Source: JBBIPA01 sp963820495 (GTDB lineage Bacteria > Chloroflexota > Dehalococcoidia > GIF9 > UBA5629). From it: a DNA stretch of 64,000 nt. The translations under genes and the position numbers were made by a program. Location of the stretch: NCBI GenBank assembly GCA_963820495.1, contig CAWGAF010000002.1:434001-498000 (forward strand), written 5' to 3'. Below are positions 32,909 through 41,845 of this stretch, in pieces. Under the pieces are notes generated by a model. The model worked only from the letters and a program-made list of their open reading frames with translations. It made no database searches and was not told the origin of the DNA. Positions within the stretch are counted from its first letter, which is position 1; every line of letters starts with the position of its first letter.

Positions 32909-35482
32909 ATGTCAATAACTCCTATCAGGCGACAATATCTTAAAATCAAACAGCGTTATCCACAGGCGATAGTCTTCTTCAGGCTCGGCGATTTTTACGA
33001 AACCTTCGATGAAGATGCCAAAATCACCTCCCGAGAGCTGGAAATTACCCTGACTTCAAGAGAGATGGGCAAGGGACAACGGATACCTCTGGCGGGGATT
33101 CCTTATCATGCCATCGATAATTACCTGGCTAAGCTTATCAACAAGGGGTATAAGGTAGCGATTTGCGAGCAAATAACCCCGCCAGGCAAAGGGTTGGTGG
33201 AAAGGGAGGTTATCCGCGTGGTCACACCCGGCACCGTGGTTGAGCCCGGGCTGCTGACAGATAACAAGAATAACTATCTGGTAAGTGTGGTCGTGGAAAA
33301 CAGCGAAGCAGGTATTGCCTTTGTGGATATTACTACGGGGGAGTTTGCTACTGCGCAACTTTCGCTGAGCCAACTTCCTGATGAATTGGAACGTCTTCAG
33401 CCGGCTGAGGTTCTCCTGCCTCAAGGGCTGGAGTCCAGTGCTTTAGTAGCTGCTGCTCCGGTAACCCGGCTTGATGAATATTGGTTTGATTTGGAAACTG
33501 CCCATCAAATCCTGGTAGAGCACTTCAAAGTTGCTTCCCTGGAGGGCTATGGTTGTGCCCAGTTACCAATGGCTGTAAGAGCTGCTGGCGCTGTTGTTCA
33601 TTATATTGGAGAAACCCAGAAATCAGTCCTGGGACAGATTGACCGGCTGTCTACCTATGCAACTCAATCTTTTATGACCATTGATGCCCAGACCAGACGC
33701 AATCTGGAGCTATTTACCAGCGCTTGCTGGGGGGTTGCCTCAGGCTCTTTGCTGTCTGTAATCGATTTGGCCAAAACAGCGATGGGAGGCAGATTACTGA
33801 AGAAGTGGTTAGGGCAACCTTTACTTGACATAAATCAATTAGCTGATCGACAGGAGCAAATTTTCTGGTTTTATCAGAATAATCTGGTTCGTCAGGCAAT
33901 TATATCTCTCCTCGGAGATGTAGCTGATCTGGAGCGCCTGGTTAATCGAGTAAGAAGCAGTATAGCTATTCCCAGGGACTTAATCGTGTTGCGTTCCAGT
34001 TTGAAGCAGCTTGAAGAGGTGAAAGCAGTGCTGGAGAAAGATAAGGCTCCAGCTTCATTAACTTCAGGATTAAAACCCTGTCCTGAGGCTGTCGACTTGA
34101 TCGGGCGTGCCATTGTGGATGAGCCAGGTGCCATGCTGGAACGTGGTGGGGTCATCAAAGCAGCTTTTTCTCCTGAGCTGGATAATCTCCGGCAGACGTC
34201 ATCCCAGGCTAAAAATTATCTGGCAAATCTGGAGAAGCAGGAGCGGGAAAAAACTGGCATAAAGTCCTTAAAGGTAGGTTATAACAGGGTATTTGGGTAC
34301 TACATTGAGGTATCCAATGCTAATCTAAATCTGGTACCTGATAATTATATTCGGAAGCAGACGCTGACTAACGGAGAGCGCTTCTTTACTCCAGAACTTA
34401 AAGAATACGAGTCAGTGATTCTTAATGCCCAGGAGCGGATACTGGAGCTGGAAACGACTATTTTTAAGCAGATATGCCAGCAGATAGCTGGTGCTGGTGA
34501 GCAAATCATGTCATCGGCTAGGGCTCTGGCGGATATCGATGTTTTTTCCAGTCTGGCAGAGATTGCAGTGAGGCATGGCTACGTTAGGCCGGAGCTGAAT
34601 GCTGGTGATGTCATATCTATCAAAGGCGGCCGCCATCCGGTGGTGGAGGGGAGTCTGGGCAGCGATGGCTTTGTGCCCAATGATACCTATTTGTGTAATG
34701 AAGATACGCAGCTTGTTATCCTTACTGGGCCTAATATGTCTGGTAAGTCCACCTATCTCAAGCAGGTGGCGCTGATTGTATTTATGGCGCAGATTGGCAG
34801 TTTTGTCCCTGCCGAATCCGCAAGTATGGGCATCGTAGACCGCATTTTCACCAGAATCGGTGCTCAGGAAGATTTGGCGGCGGGACAATCTACCTTTATG
34901 GTAGAAATGGTAGAGACTGCCAATATACTCAACAATGCTACTTCCCGATCGCTTGTTATTCTGGACGAAGTCGGTAGAGGCACCAGCACTTATGATGGGC
35001 TTTCCATTGCCTGGGCAGTGGTGGAGTTCATCCACAATAACCCCAGGCTCAGGGCAAAGACTCTTTTCGCCACCCATTACCATGAGCTGGTGGAGCTGGC
35101 ACATTTCCTGCCTCGGGTTAAGAACTTCAATGTAGCTGTTACCGAGGAGGAAGGCAAAGTCGTTTTTCTGCGCAAGATAGTTCCCGGCGGCGCCGATAAA
35201 AGCTATGGAATCCATGTAGCGCAACTGGCAGGTCTGCCGGCATCGGTGGTGCATCGTGCCCAGGAGGTTCTAGCTGGTCTGGAAGATAGCCAGATGGGAC
35301 GGGAAAAAGGTAAATCTATTCGTCCTAAAGAGTCATTATCGCCGCAACTGGCTCTGTTCAACAATAGCTCTCAATTGATAGATGAAATTCTTAAGCTCGA
35401 TGTTGATTCTATATCTCCTCTTGAGGCTATTACCAAACTCTACGAATTGAAAAAGAAGGCGAAGGAAACAAAGTCAAGCTAA
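32909..35482 (+). CDS. mutS: DNA mismatch repair protein MutS
   Basis: MutS recognises base mismatches and starts mismatch repair. It has 857 residues, the usual MutS1 length. The mismatch-recognition motif is visible in FFRLGDFYETF (the Phe and Glu of FxE). The ATPase has Walker A GPNMSGKSTYLKQ, the Walker B region LVILDEVGRGTSTYDG, and ATHYHEL. The C-terminus has the short helix-turn-helix used for dimerisation. mutL is not adjacent. It starts with ATG at 32909 with no clear ribosome site. Confidence 0.97.
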   Translation: MSITPIRRQYLKIKQRYPQAIVFFRLGDFYETFDEDAKITSRELEITLTSREMGKGQRIPLAGIPYHAIDNYLAKLINKGYKVAICEQITPPGKGLVEREVIRVVTPGTVVEPGLLTDNKNNYLVSVVVENSEAGIAFVDITTGEFATAQLSLSQLPDELERLQPAEVLLPQGLESSALVAAAPVTRLDEYWFDLETAHQILVEHFKVASLEGYGCAQLPMAVRAAGAVVHYIGETQKSVLGQIDRLSTYATQSFMTIDAQTRRNLELFTSACWGVASGSLLSVIDLAKTAMGGRLLKKWLGQPLLDINQLADRQEQIFWFYQNNLVRQAIISLLGDVADLERLVNRVRSSIAIPRDLIVLRSSLKQLEEVKAVLEKDKAPASLTSGLKPCPEAVDLIGRAIVDEPGAMLERGGVIKAAFSPELDNLRQTSSQAKNYLANLEKQEREKTGIKSLKVGYNRVFGYYIEVSNANLNLVPDNYIRKQTLTNGERFFTPELKEYESVILNAQERILELETTIFKQICQQIAGAGEQIMSSARALADIDVFSSLAEIAVRHGYVRPELNAGDVISIKGGRHPVVEGSLGSDGFVPNDTYLCNEDTQLVILTGPNMSGKSTYLKQVALIVFMAQIGSFVPAESASMGIVDRIFTRIGAQEDLAAGQSTFMVEMVETANILNNATSRSLVILDEVGRGTSTYDGLSIAWAVVEFIHNNPRLRAKTLFATHYHELVELAHFLPRVKNFNVAVTEEEGKVVFLRKIVPGGADKSYGIHVAQLAGLPASVVHRAQEVLAGLEDSQMGREKGKSIRPKESLSPQLALFNNSSQLIDEILKLDVDSISPLEAITKLYELKKKAKETKSS

Positions 35483-35584
35483 ATACCTTTATAGGAATAT
35501 TAAATTAGGGTATAGTCTTATTTTAGCCACTAATATTATATCTATTTTGAATTAGTAGTCGCCACTGGGGTAGATTAAATTAAG

Positions 35585-35657
35585 TGGTGGGCTCGGCAGG
35601 TTTCGAACCTGCGAACAATCGGTTATGAGCCGCTCGCTTTATCAGCGTGACCTGCCC
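35585..35657 (-). tRNA. tRNA with CAU anticodon (Met/Ile2), 5' half degenerate
   Basis: From the anticodon arm to the encoded CCA the gene is normal: loop CTCATAA with anticodon CAT, T arm GCAGG-TTCGAAA-CCTGC and acceptor strand CGAGCCC-A-CCA. The 5' half is not. The 5' acceptor strand GGGCAGG pairs at only five of seven positions, and the D-loop (TGATAAA) lacks the usual GG. The whole gene is 73 nt with CCA, about four short. It may be a divergent functional tRNA, or a tRNA whose 5' half was replaced, for example at an old integration junction. Whether it is elongator Met or Ile2 cannot be decided. Confidence 0.65.
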
Positions 35658-35722
35658 AAAATTACTGTACGACTTATTGAGTTAGGATTGCTGGTTTACG
35701 CAATCATAAGTAAAATGTGAGT

Positions 35723-35882
35723 TCCCCTTGAGCCCACGGGATTCTCACGTCCCGATTGCATCGGGGCTCAGAATGACGGGGATAGTGTAGGGATTAGCAA
35801 TCTTTTGTGATAACAAGGTAAGGTATTCGGAGTCCTCCTTGAACTCCGAGATTGCTTCGCTACGCTCGCAATGACAGGGTGG
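35723..35882. repeat. two hairpin-forming intergenic repeats
   Basis: Two dyad-rich modules fill the gap before argJ. The first (about 35723-35785) has nested stems GAGCCC/GGGCTC and CCCGAT/ATCGGG. The second (about 35828-35882) has GGAGT/ACTCC and ATTGC/GCAAT around TTCGCTACGCTC. Both end in the related phrases AGAATGACGGGG and CAATGACAGGG. They look like members of a dispersed intergenic repeat family. A degenerate relative may lie at about 40396-40435. I see no gene in the 463-bp gap other than the tRNA. Confidence 0.55.
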
Positions 35883-35906
35883 TGAGGTTTCCGCCCATCC
35901 CTATGT

Positions 35907-35936
35907 CTGGCAGTTTCTACAGAAAAGTATTACAAT
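35907..35936 (+). promoter_or_regulatory. promoter of the arg operon, probably leaderless
   Basis: CTGGCA (35907-35912), an 18-bp spacer and TACAAT (35931-35936). The argJ ATG begins only nine bases after the -10 box, so the transcript would start at or next to the start codon. Confidence 0.55.
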
Positions 35937-35945
35937 CTCTGCATT

Positions 35946-37154
35946 ATGAATACTGAGTTTAAGGCCATTGCATCTGGAACGGTTACTTCTCCCCGAGGTT
36001 TTGTGGCGGGGGCAGTAAAGGCTGAGATAAAAAGCCCTGACAAGTTTGATTTGGGCATTCTTTATTCGGAAGCGCCTTGCGTGGCGGCGGGTGTTTTCAC
36101 TATCAATGCCATCAAGGCGGCTCCGGTAATACTGTCCCAGAATAACTTGCGAAACAAAAGGGCGCAGGCGCTGGTGGTCAATTCCGGCTGTGCTAACGCC
36201 TGCACTGGCGATGCGGGATTGGCGGATGCTGTTGAAATGGCGAACCTGGTGGCGGGAAAGTTGAACATAAAACCCGAAGACGTACTGGTTGCCAGCACTG
36301 GTGTCATCGGAGTGCCACTGCCTATGGAGAAAATCAGGGCTGGTATTGCCCAAATCGATATCTCCTGTGGTAAAGGTGCTGATTTAGCCCTGGCGATGAT
36401 GACTACGGATACTTTTGCCAAGGAGATAGCTTTATTTGTGGAGACGGAATCAGGCAGGTTTACTATCGGTGGCGTGGCTAAAGGTGCTGGTATGATACAC
36501 CCCAATATGGCTACTATGCTTTGCTTTATTACTACTGATGCCTCTGTGGACGCTGGTTTTCTACAATTAGCTCTGAATAAGGCAATAGATGCCACTTTCA
36601 ATATGATAACCGTTGACGGCGATACCAGCCCCAGCGATATGGTGGTGATTCTGGCTAATGGATTAGCTGGCAATAAAATTATCAACAGAGGAAACGGTAA
36701 ATCTTTTCAGGAAGCTTTAAATGAAGTTTGCCTTTATCTGGCTAAGAGCATTGCCCGAGATGGCGAGGGAGCTACCAAGCTTATAGAGGTTGTTATTGAA
36801 AACGCTGCCAGTCAAAGTGAAGCCAGGTTAGCGGCTCGTACTATAGCCGGTTCTCCGCTGGTTAAATCGGCAATACATGGCAATGACCCCAACTGGGGTC
36901 GTGTTGTGGCGGCATTGGGGAGAAGCGGAGCCCGAGTAGTCGAAGAAAAGCTGGACGTTTATTTAAATAATGTTTGTGTGATGAAGCAGGGATGCCCAGC
37001 TACTTTTAATAAGAAAGAGTTAAGTATCAGCCTGGCTGAGAGTAAAGATGCCTTGATAAGGTTATGTCTTAATTTGGGAAAAGGCAAAGCTACTGCCTGG
37101 GGATGCGACCTATCGAAAGAATATGTTACTATAAATAGCGCTTATACTACTTAG
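35946..37154 (+). CDS. argJ: bifunctional ornithine acetyltransferase/N-acetylglutamate synthase ArgJ
   Basis: ArgJ recycles the acetyl group from N-acetylornithine to glutamate in arginine synthesis. It has 402 residues, the usual length. The self-cleavage region KGAGMIHPNMATML supplies the N-terminal Thr nucleophile of the beta chain, and GNDPNWGRVVAALGRSG near the C-terminus is typical. No Shine-Dalgarno sequence precedes the ATG; the promoter position suggests a leaderless mRNA. It leads argJ-argB-argD-argG, with argH and rpe after a 100-bp gap. Confidence 0.96.
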   Translation: MNTEFKAIASGTVTSPRGFVAGAVKAEIKSPDKFDLGILYSEAPCVAAGVFTINAIKAAPVILSQNNLRNKRAQALVVNSGCANACTGDAGLADAVEMANLVAGKLNIKPEDVLVASTGVIGVPLPMEKIRAGIAQIDISCGKGADLALAMMTTDTFAKEIALFVETESGRFTIGGVAKGAGMIHPNMATMLCFITTDASVDAGFLQLALNKAIDATFNMITVDGDTSPSDMVVILANGLAGNKIINRGNGKSFQEALNEVCLYLAKSIARDGEGATKLIEVVIENAASQSEARLAARTIAGSPLVKSAIHGNDPNWGRVVAALGRSGARVVEEKLDVYLNNVCVMKQGCPATFNKKELSISLAESKDALIRLCLNLGKGKATAWGCDLSKEYVTINSAYTT

Positions 37155-37169
37155 GTATGGGAAAGATAT

Positions 37170-37946
37170 ATGAAACCTGTTGTCGTTAAGATCGGTGGCA
37201 GTACCCTGGGCAGCCACGATACCACGATTGAGGACCTGGTTACTCTACAGAAAAGAGGCATACCAACCGTGGTGGTTCATGGTGGTGCCAGAGAAGTAAC
37301 TGACTGGCTCACCAGGTTAAATATCCCTACTACCTTTATTAATGGGTTGAGGGTAACTGGCCTGGAGTCATTGAAGGTGGTTACTGCGGTGCTGGGGGGA
37401 TTGGTAAATAAGGAACTGGTATCTGACATCTGGCGTTTGGGTGGCAAAGCTGTAGGTTTAAGCGGCGCTGATGGGAACTTAATCCAGGCTAGGAACAAAA
37501 CTCCTGAGCTGGGATATACCGGCGAGGAATTTAAAGTCGATGTTACTTTATTGAGGGTATTGCTAAAACAGGGATATATTCCGGTGATAGCTCCCGTATG
37601 CCTGGGTTTATATCGGAAATCGAAGAGTGAAACGAATTTGATTAATGTCAATGGTGATACTACTGCTGCGGAGATAGCGGCGGCTCTGGATGCTGAACAA
37701 TTGATTTTTTTAACCGATGTCCCAGGGATTTACGATGGCTCTAAAAAGCTGGTTAAGGAGCTGAGTCGTGACGGAGCTAGGGAACTGATAAAATCCGGTA
37801 CGGCATCGGGTGGTATGGTGGCTAAGATAGAGGCTTGTCTTGTTGCTCTACCCAAAGTATCGGTTACTCGTATTATAGATGGCAGAGCATCACATGCCTT
37901 GCTTAATGAAATTGAAGGTAAAGGAGAAGGAACGACAATTGCCTGA
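37170..37946 (+). CDS. argB: acetylglutamate kinase ArgB
   Basis: ArgB phosphorylates N-acetylglutamate, the second step of arginine synthesis. It has 258 residues with the amino-acid kinase fold: KIGGSTLGS at the N-terminus, VVVHGGAREV, NVNGDTTAAEIAAAL and LIFLTDVPGIYDGSK. The HGG loop is followed by Ala-Arg, not the common Gly-Pro, as in some divergent ArgB proteins. It is 15 bp after argJ, and its stop overlaps the argD start. Confidence 0.93.
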   Translation: MKPVVVKIGGSTLGSHDTTIEDLVTLQKRGIPTVVVHGGAREVTDWLTRLNIPTTFINGLRVTGLESLKVVTAVLGGLVNKELVSDIWRLGGKAVGLSGADGNLIQARNKTPELGYTGEEFKVDVTLLRVLLKQGYIPVIAPVCLGLYRKSKSETNLINVNGDTTAAEIAAALDAEQLIFLTDVPGIYDGSKKLVKELSRDGARELIKSGTASGGMVAKIEACLVALPKVSVTRIIDGRASHALLNEIEGKGEGTTIA

Positions 37947-39135
37947 TAAGATGAAAGACTGGCAGGAACTGGAACATAAGTTATTTATGCGAACGGTAAA
38001 TCGCGTACCGGTTACGTTAGTTCGGGGTAAAGGTGCCAGGGTTTGGGATGATAAAGGTAAGGAATATCTGGATTTTGTGGGTGGCTGGGCGGTAAACAGC
38101 CTGGGACATTGTCATCCTGTAGTGGTCAAGGCGCTTACAGAGCAGGCTCGGACTCTGATTCAAGCATCGAACCAGTTCTATACCATGCCACAGGTGAAAT
38201 TAGCCGAGTTGCTGGTGCAAAATAGCTGCCTTGACAGAGTTTTCTTTTGCAATAGTGGTGCTGAGGCTAATGAAGCAGCGGCAAAGCTAGCTCGAAGATA
38301 TGGCAAGCTTCATCTCAATGGTGCTCATCATATTATTACTACCATTGATTCTTTCCACGGTCGAACTCTGGCTATGGTAGCAGCTACAGGTCAGGGCAAG
38401 TTTCAAGAGCCGTATATTCCTCTTCCTGATGGCTTTGTGAATGTTAATTATAATGATATCGAAGCAATCAAGAGAGCTACTACGGCTCAAACCTGCGCTG
38501 TGATGTTAGAACCTATTCAGGGCGAGGGTGGAGTCAATGTCCCCAGCGATAACTATCTGAAAGAGGTACGGTCCTGGTGTGATCAGAAGGGTATTCTTCT
38601 AATTTTGGATGAAATCCAGACTGGTATTTGCAGGATCGGGACCCTTTTTGGTTATGAACAGTTCGGTGTTGAGCCTGATATAATGACTCTGGCAAAGGGA
38701 TTAGGCAGTGGGGTGCCTATAGGAGCCATTTTAGCGAAAGAACGAGCTTCGGTATTTTCTCCCGGCGAGCACGGCTCTACATTTGGTGGTAATCCGCTGG
38801 TTTGCGCTGCTAGCTTTGCCACTTTAAAGTTTATTATTGAGAATGATATCCCGGGAAAAGTGAGGCAATTGGAGCAATACTTTAAAGCTGGACTGGAGAA
38901 GCTGAAGGCAAAATTCGATTCTATTGTGGAGATAAGAGGACGGGGATTGCTGTTAGCCCTGGTTTTTAACAGCGATATAGCCGAGGATTTGGTACTGGCC
39001 TGTATGGGAAAAGGCCTGCTGGTTAATAAAGTAAAACCAGATACCCTGCGTTTTATACCGCCGCTTATTATAACTGAGAAAGACATAGATAAAGCGATAA
39101 ATATACTGCAGAAAACTCTAAATACGAGGAAATAA
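37939..39135 (+). CDS. argD: acetylornithine aminotransferase ArgD
   Basis: ArgD is the PLP transaminase making N-acetylornithine. It has 398 residues from the TTG at 37939, which overlaps the argB stop and has AAGGA seven bases upstream; an ATG at 37951 is the alternative. Motifs are FVGGWAVNSLGHCHP, FCNSGAEANEAAAKLAR, LILDEIQTGICRIG and the PLP lysine in TLAKGLGSGVPIGA. The longer open frame from 37879 lies inside argB and is unlikely to be used. argG begins 2 bp after its stop. Confidence 0.93.
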   Translation: MPDKMKDWQELEHKLFMRTVNRVPVTLVRGKGARVWDDKGKEYLDFVGGWAVNSLGHCHPVVVKALTEQARTLIQASNQFYTMPQVKLAELLVQNSCLDRVFFCNSGAEANEAAAKLARRYGKLHLNGAHHIITTIDSFHGRTLAMVAATGQGKFQEPYIPLPDGFVNVNYNDIEAIKRATTAQTCAVMLEPIQGEGGVNVPSDNYLKEVRSWCDQKGILLILDEIQTGICRIGTLFGYEQFGVEPDIMTLAKGLGSGVPIGAILAKERASVFSPGEHGSTFGGNPLVCAASFATLKFIIENDIPGKVRQLEQYFKAGLEKLKAKFDSIVEIRGRGLLLALVFNSDIAEDLVLACMGKGLLVNKVKPDTLRFIPPLIITEKDIDKAINILQKTLNTRK

Positions 39136-39137
39136 AG

Positions 39138-40361
39138 ATGAAAGATAAAGTTATATTAGCATACAGTGGTGGATTGGATACTTCAGTAGCTGTGAAGTGG
39201 CTGGCTGAAAAATATAATATGGATGTTATCGCTTTCACGGTAAACATCGGTGGTGTTGATGATCTCGAGGCTATTCAGAAGAAGGCACTGAAAGTTGGTG
39301 CGGTAAAAGCGCTGATAATGGATGCCACCGAGCCTTTTGTTAAGTCATTCGTTTTTCCAGCTCTTCAAGCTAATGCTCTCTATGAGGGTCAATATCCACT
39401 GGCAACAGCTCTGGGACGTCCGCTGATGGCGAAACTACTGGTTGATGTGGCTAAGAAGGAAGGGGCTGTGGCAGTTGCCCATGGTTCCACAGGCAAAGGC
39501 AATGACCAGGTACGTTTCGATGTAAGTGTAGCTGCCCTCGCCCCGGAGCTAAAAATATTAGCCCCAGCACGGGAATGGGGGATGACTCGCGAAGAAACTA
39601 TTGCCTATGCTAAAAAACACAAAATTCCAATACCGATTACAGTTAAAAGCCCTTACTCTATCGATGAAAATATATGGGGAAGAAGCATAGAATGTGGTGT
39701 CATGGAGGATCCCTGGATAGAGCCTCCGGAAGATGCATTTTCCTGGACACAGTCTGTGGCAAAAGCTCCCGATAGACCGGAATATGTGGAAATTGGTTTT
39801 GAAAAAGGAATTCCAATTAGCCTCAATGGTAAAAAACTGAATTGTATTACGCTTGTGCAGAGGCTAAAAGAACTAGCTGGCAAGCATGGGGTAGGTAGGA
39901 TTGACCACATTGAAAGCAGGTTGGTAGGAATAAAATCCAGGGAGGTTTATGAAGCGCCGGCTGGAGTAGTGCTACTTAAGGCTCATCAGGCTCTGGAAGC
40001 CATGACTTTAACCAGAGACCAACTTCGTTTCAAGGAAAAAGTAGCTATTGATTTTGCCGATATTATCTACAATGGATTGTGGTTTACTGCTCATCGCCAG
40101 GACATCTCCGCTTATATTGAAAGTTCGCAGCGATATGTCACTGGCACAGTGAGGGTCAAATTGTTTAAAGGGAGTTGCGTGGTTGTGGGCAGAAAATCAC
40201 CGGTGTCGCTCTATGTTCATAGCCTGGCGACCTATGATAAGGGGGATGTCTTTGACCAGAGTGCTTCGCTAGGGTTTATTCATATTTGGGGGTTACCAGC
40301 CAAAATCCAGTCTAAGATACAGGGTAGTGGAGAAGGAAGTGTTAAAAAAGCCAAAAAGTAA
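39138..40361 (+). CDS. argG: argininosuccinate synthase ArgG
   Basis: ArgG condenses citrulline and aspartate with ATP. It has 407 residues, the usual length. The N-type ATP pyrophosphatase loop AYSGGLDTSVAVKWL is at the N-terminus, followed by HGSTGKGNDQVRF and YSIDENIWGRSIECG. It starts 2 bp after argD, with AGGAAATAAAG upstream. Citrulline formation would need argF, which is not in the window. Confidence 0.97.
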   Translation: MKDKVILAYSGGLDTSVAVKWLAEKYNMDVIAFTVNIGGVDDLEAIQKKALKVGAVKALIMDATEPFVKSFVFPALQANALYEGQYPLATALGRPLMAKLLVDVAKKEGAVAVAHGSTGKGNDQVRFDVSVAALAPELKILAPAREWGMTREETIAYAKKHKIPIPITVKSPYSIDENIWGRSIECGVMEDPWIEPPEDAFSWTQSVAKAPDRPEYVEIGFEKGIPISLNGKKLNCITLVQRLKELAGKHGVGRIDHIESRLVGIKSREVYEAPAGVVLLKAHQALEAMTLTRDQLRFKEKVAIDFADIIYNGLWFTAHRQDISAYIESSQRYVTGTVRVKLFKGSCVVVGRKSPVSLYVHSLATYDKGDVFDQSASLGFIHIWGLPAKIQSKIQGSGEGSVKKAKK

Positions 40362-40395
40362 GGCTTTTTGGGCAAATAAATAGGAAAGAGTTGCT

Positions 40396-40435
40396 GAGAC
40401 TGCTTCGGTACTGAAGTGCCCCGCAATAACAGGCT
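40396..40435. repeat. degenerate copy of the argJ-upstream repeat
   Basis: The argG-argH gap contains GAGACTGCTTCG, then CGCAATAACAGG, resembling GAGATTGCTTCG and CGCAATGACAGG at about 35848-35877. It is the only notable sequence in this 100-bp gap. Confidence 0.35.
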
Positions 40436-40461
40436 ATAATTGGGCTGAGGAGGTAAGAGCT

Positions 40462-41844
40462 ATGACCAATAAAGGTGAGGAACGTTTACGCAGCCGGTTT
40501 CACAAAGGGTTAAATAAATTGGCCGGACAGTTTGCTGCATCAGTTCCTTTTGACCAGCGGTTGTATAAGCAAGATATTGCCGGAAGCATTGCTCATGCCC
40601 AGATGCTAGCCAAACAGGGGATCATTCCCCAAGCAAATGCTGAGCTTATAGTTTCGGGACTTAAATCCATTGGTGATGAGATCGAACAGGGAAAATTTGA
40701 GTTTAAGCCCGATCTTGAAGATATACATATGAATATAGAGAATCGACTGTTCGAAAAAATAGGTGATGTGGCTGGGCAATTACATACTGCTCGCTCCAGA
40801 AACGACCAAATAGCTTCAGACATGCGTCTTTTTTTGAAGGAGACGATCGAAGAAACTATCAGTAAATTAAAGGAGTTCCAACAAGCCCTTCTTGATGTTG
40901 CCGAGTCGAATAAGGACGTGATAATGCCTGGATACACTCATCTACAGCAGGCGCAACCAATCCTTCTGGCGCATCATTTATTAGCCTATTTTGAAATGTT
41001 TCAGCGGGATGTGGAAAGGTTTCAAGATTGCCTGAAGCGCACTGATATTTTGCCTCTGGGTAGTGGTGCTCTGGCTGGGGTGGCTTATGCCATTGACCGC
41101 GATTTTGTAGCCAAGAAATTGGGTTTTGGTCGGATAAGTAAAAATAGTATTGATGCTGTTTCCGACCGCGATTTCGTGCTTGAGTATGAGGCTGCTGCAG
41201 CCTTGACTATGATGCATCTTTCCAGGTTGGCAGAAGAAATTGTGTTATGGTCTTCTGCGGAATTTGGCTTCCTAGAAATTGATGACGGTTATGCTACAAG
41301 CAGCAGCATTATGCCCCAGAAAAAGAACCCAGATATTCCAGAATTGATTAGAGGCAAGACCGGTAGGGTTTACGGTAGCCTTATGAGTATGTTTACTATT
41401 ATGAAGGGCTTACCTCTGGCTTATAACCGTGATATGCAGGAAGATAAAGAGTGGCTTTTTGATACTGTAGATACATTGACTTCTTGTTTGGAGGTTTTTG
41501 CCGGGCTGATGAAGACATTGAAAGTCGATGCTGAGAGGATGCTTAGTGCTGTAAACAACTATACATTATCTACGGATCTGGCAGACTATCTGACTAAGAA
41601 AGAAGTGCCTTTCCGTGAGGCGTATGATATTGTGGGTAATTTAGTGAAGTATGCTATAAGCAAAGGCAGGACTTTCCAGGAATTAAGCTTGAAGGAATAT
41701 CATAGGGTTTCCCCGCTCTTTGAAAACGATGTGTACGATATCACTGTGGAGACATCGGTTACATCCAGAAACGTTATGGGTGGCACTGCGCCAAGACAGG
41801 TGGCAATATCCCTGGCTCGGGCTAGGAGAATTGTTAAATTATAA
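40462..41844 (+). CDS. argH: argininosuccinate lyase ArgH
   Basis: ArgH splits argininosuccinate to arginine and fumarate. It has 460 residues of the fumarase/aspartase superfamily. The signature SSSIMPQKKNPDIPELIRG holds the catalytic loop Ser, and HTARSRNDQIASDMRLF and GYTHLQQAQPI are typical. GAGGAGG lies upstream of the ATG. rpe starts one base after its stop, so the two are coupled. Confidence 0.97.
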   Translation: MTNKGEERLRSRFHKGLNKLAGQFAASVPFDQRLYKQDIAGSIAHAQMLAKQGIIPQANAELIVSGLKSIGDEIEQGKFEFKPDLEDIHMNIENRLFEKIGDVAGQLHTARSRNDQIASDMRLFLKETIEETISKLKEFQQALLDVAESNKDVIMPGYTHLQQAQPILLAHHLLAYFEMFQRDVERFQDCLKRTDILPLGSGALAGVAYAIDRDFVAKKLGFGRISKNSIDAVSDRDFVLEYEAAAALTMMHLSRLAEEIVLWSSAEFGFLEIDDGYATSSSIMPQKKNPDIPELIRGKTGRVYGSLMSMFTIMKGLPLAYNRDMQEDKEWLFDTVDTLTSCLEVFAGLMKTLKVDAERMLSAVNNYTLSTDLADYLTKKEVPFREAYDIVGNLVKYAISKGRTFQELSLKEYHRVSPLFENDVYDITVETSVTSRNVMGGTAPRQVAISLARARRIVKL

Positions 41845-41845
41845 G

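Noticed and set aside
34511..35254. 247-codon minus-strand frame inside mutS
   Set aside because: It lies opposite the MutS ATPase domain; no domain of its own.
36062..36685. 207-codon minus-strand frame inside argJ
   Set aside because: Antisense shadow of argJ with no homology that I recognise.
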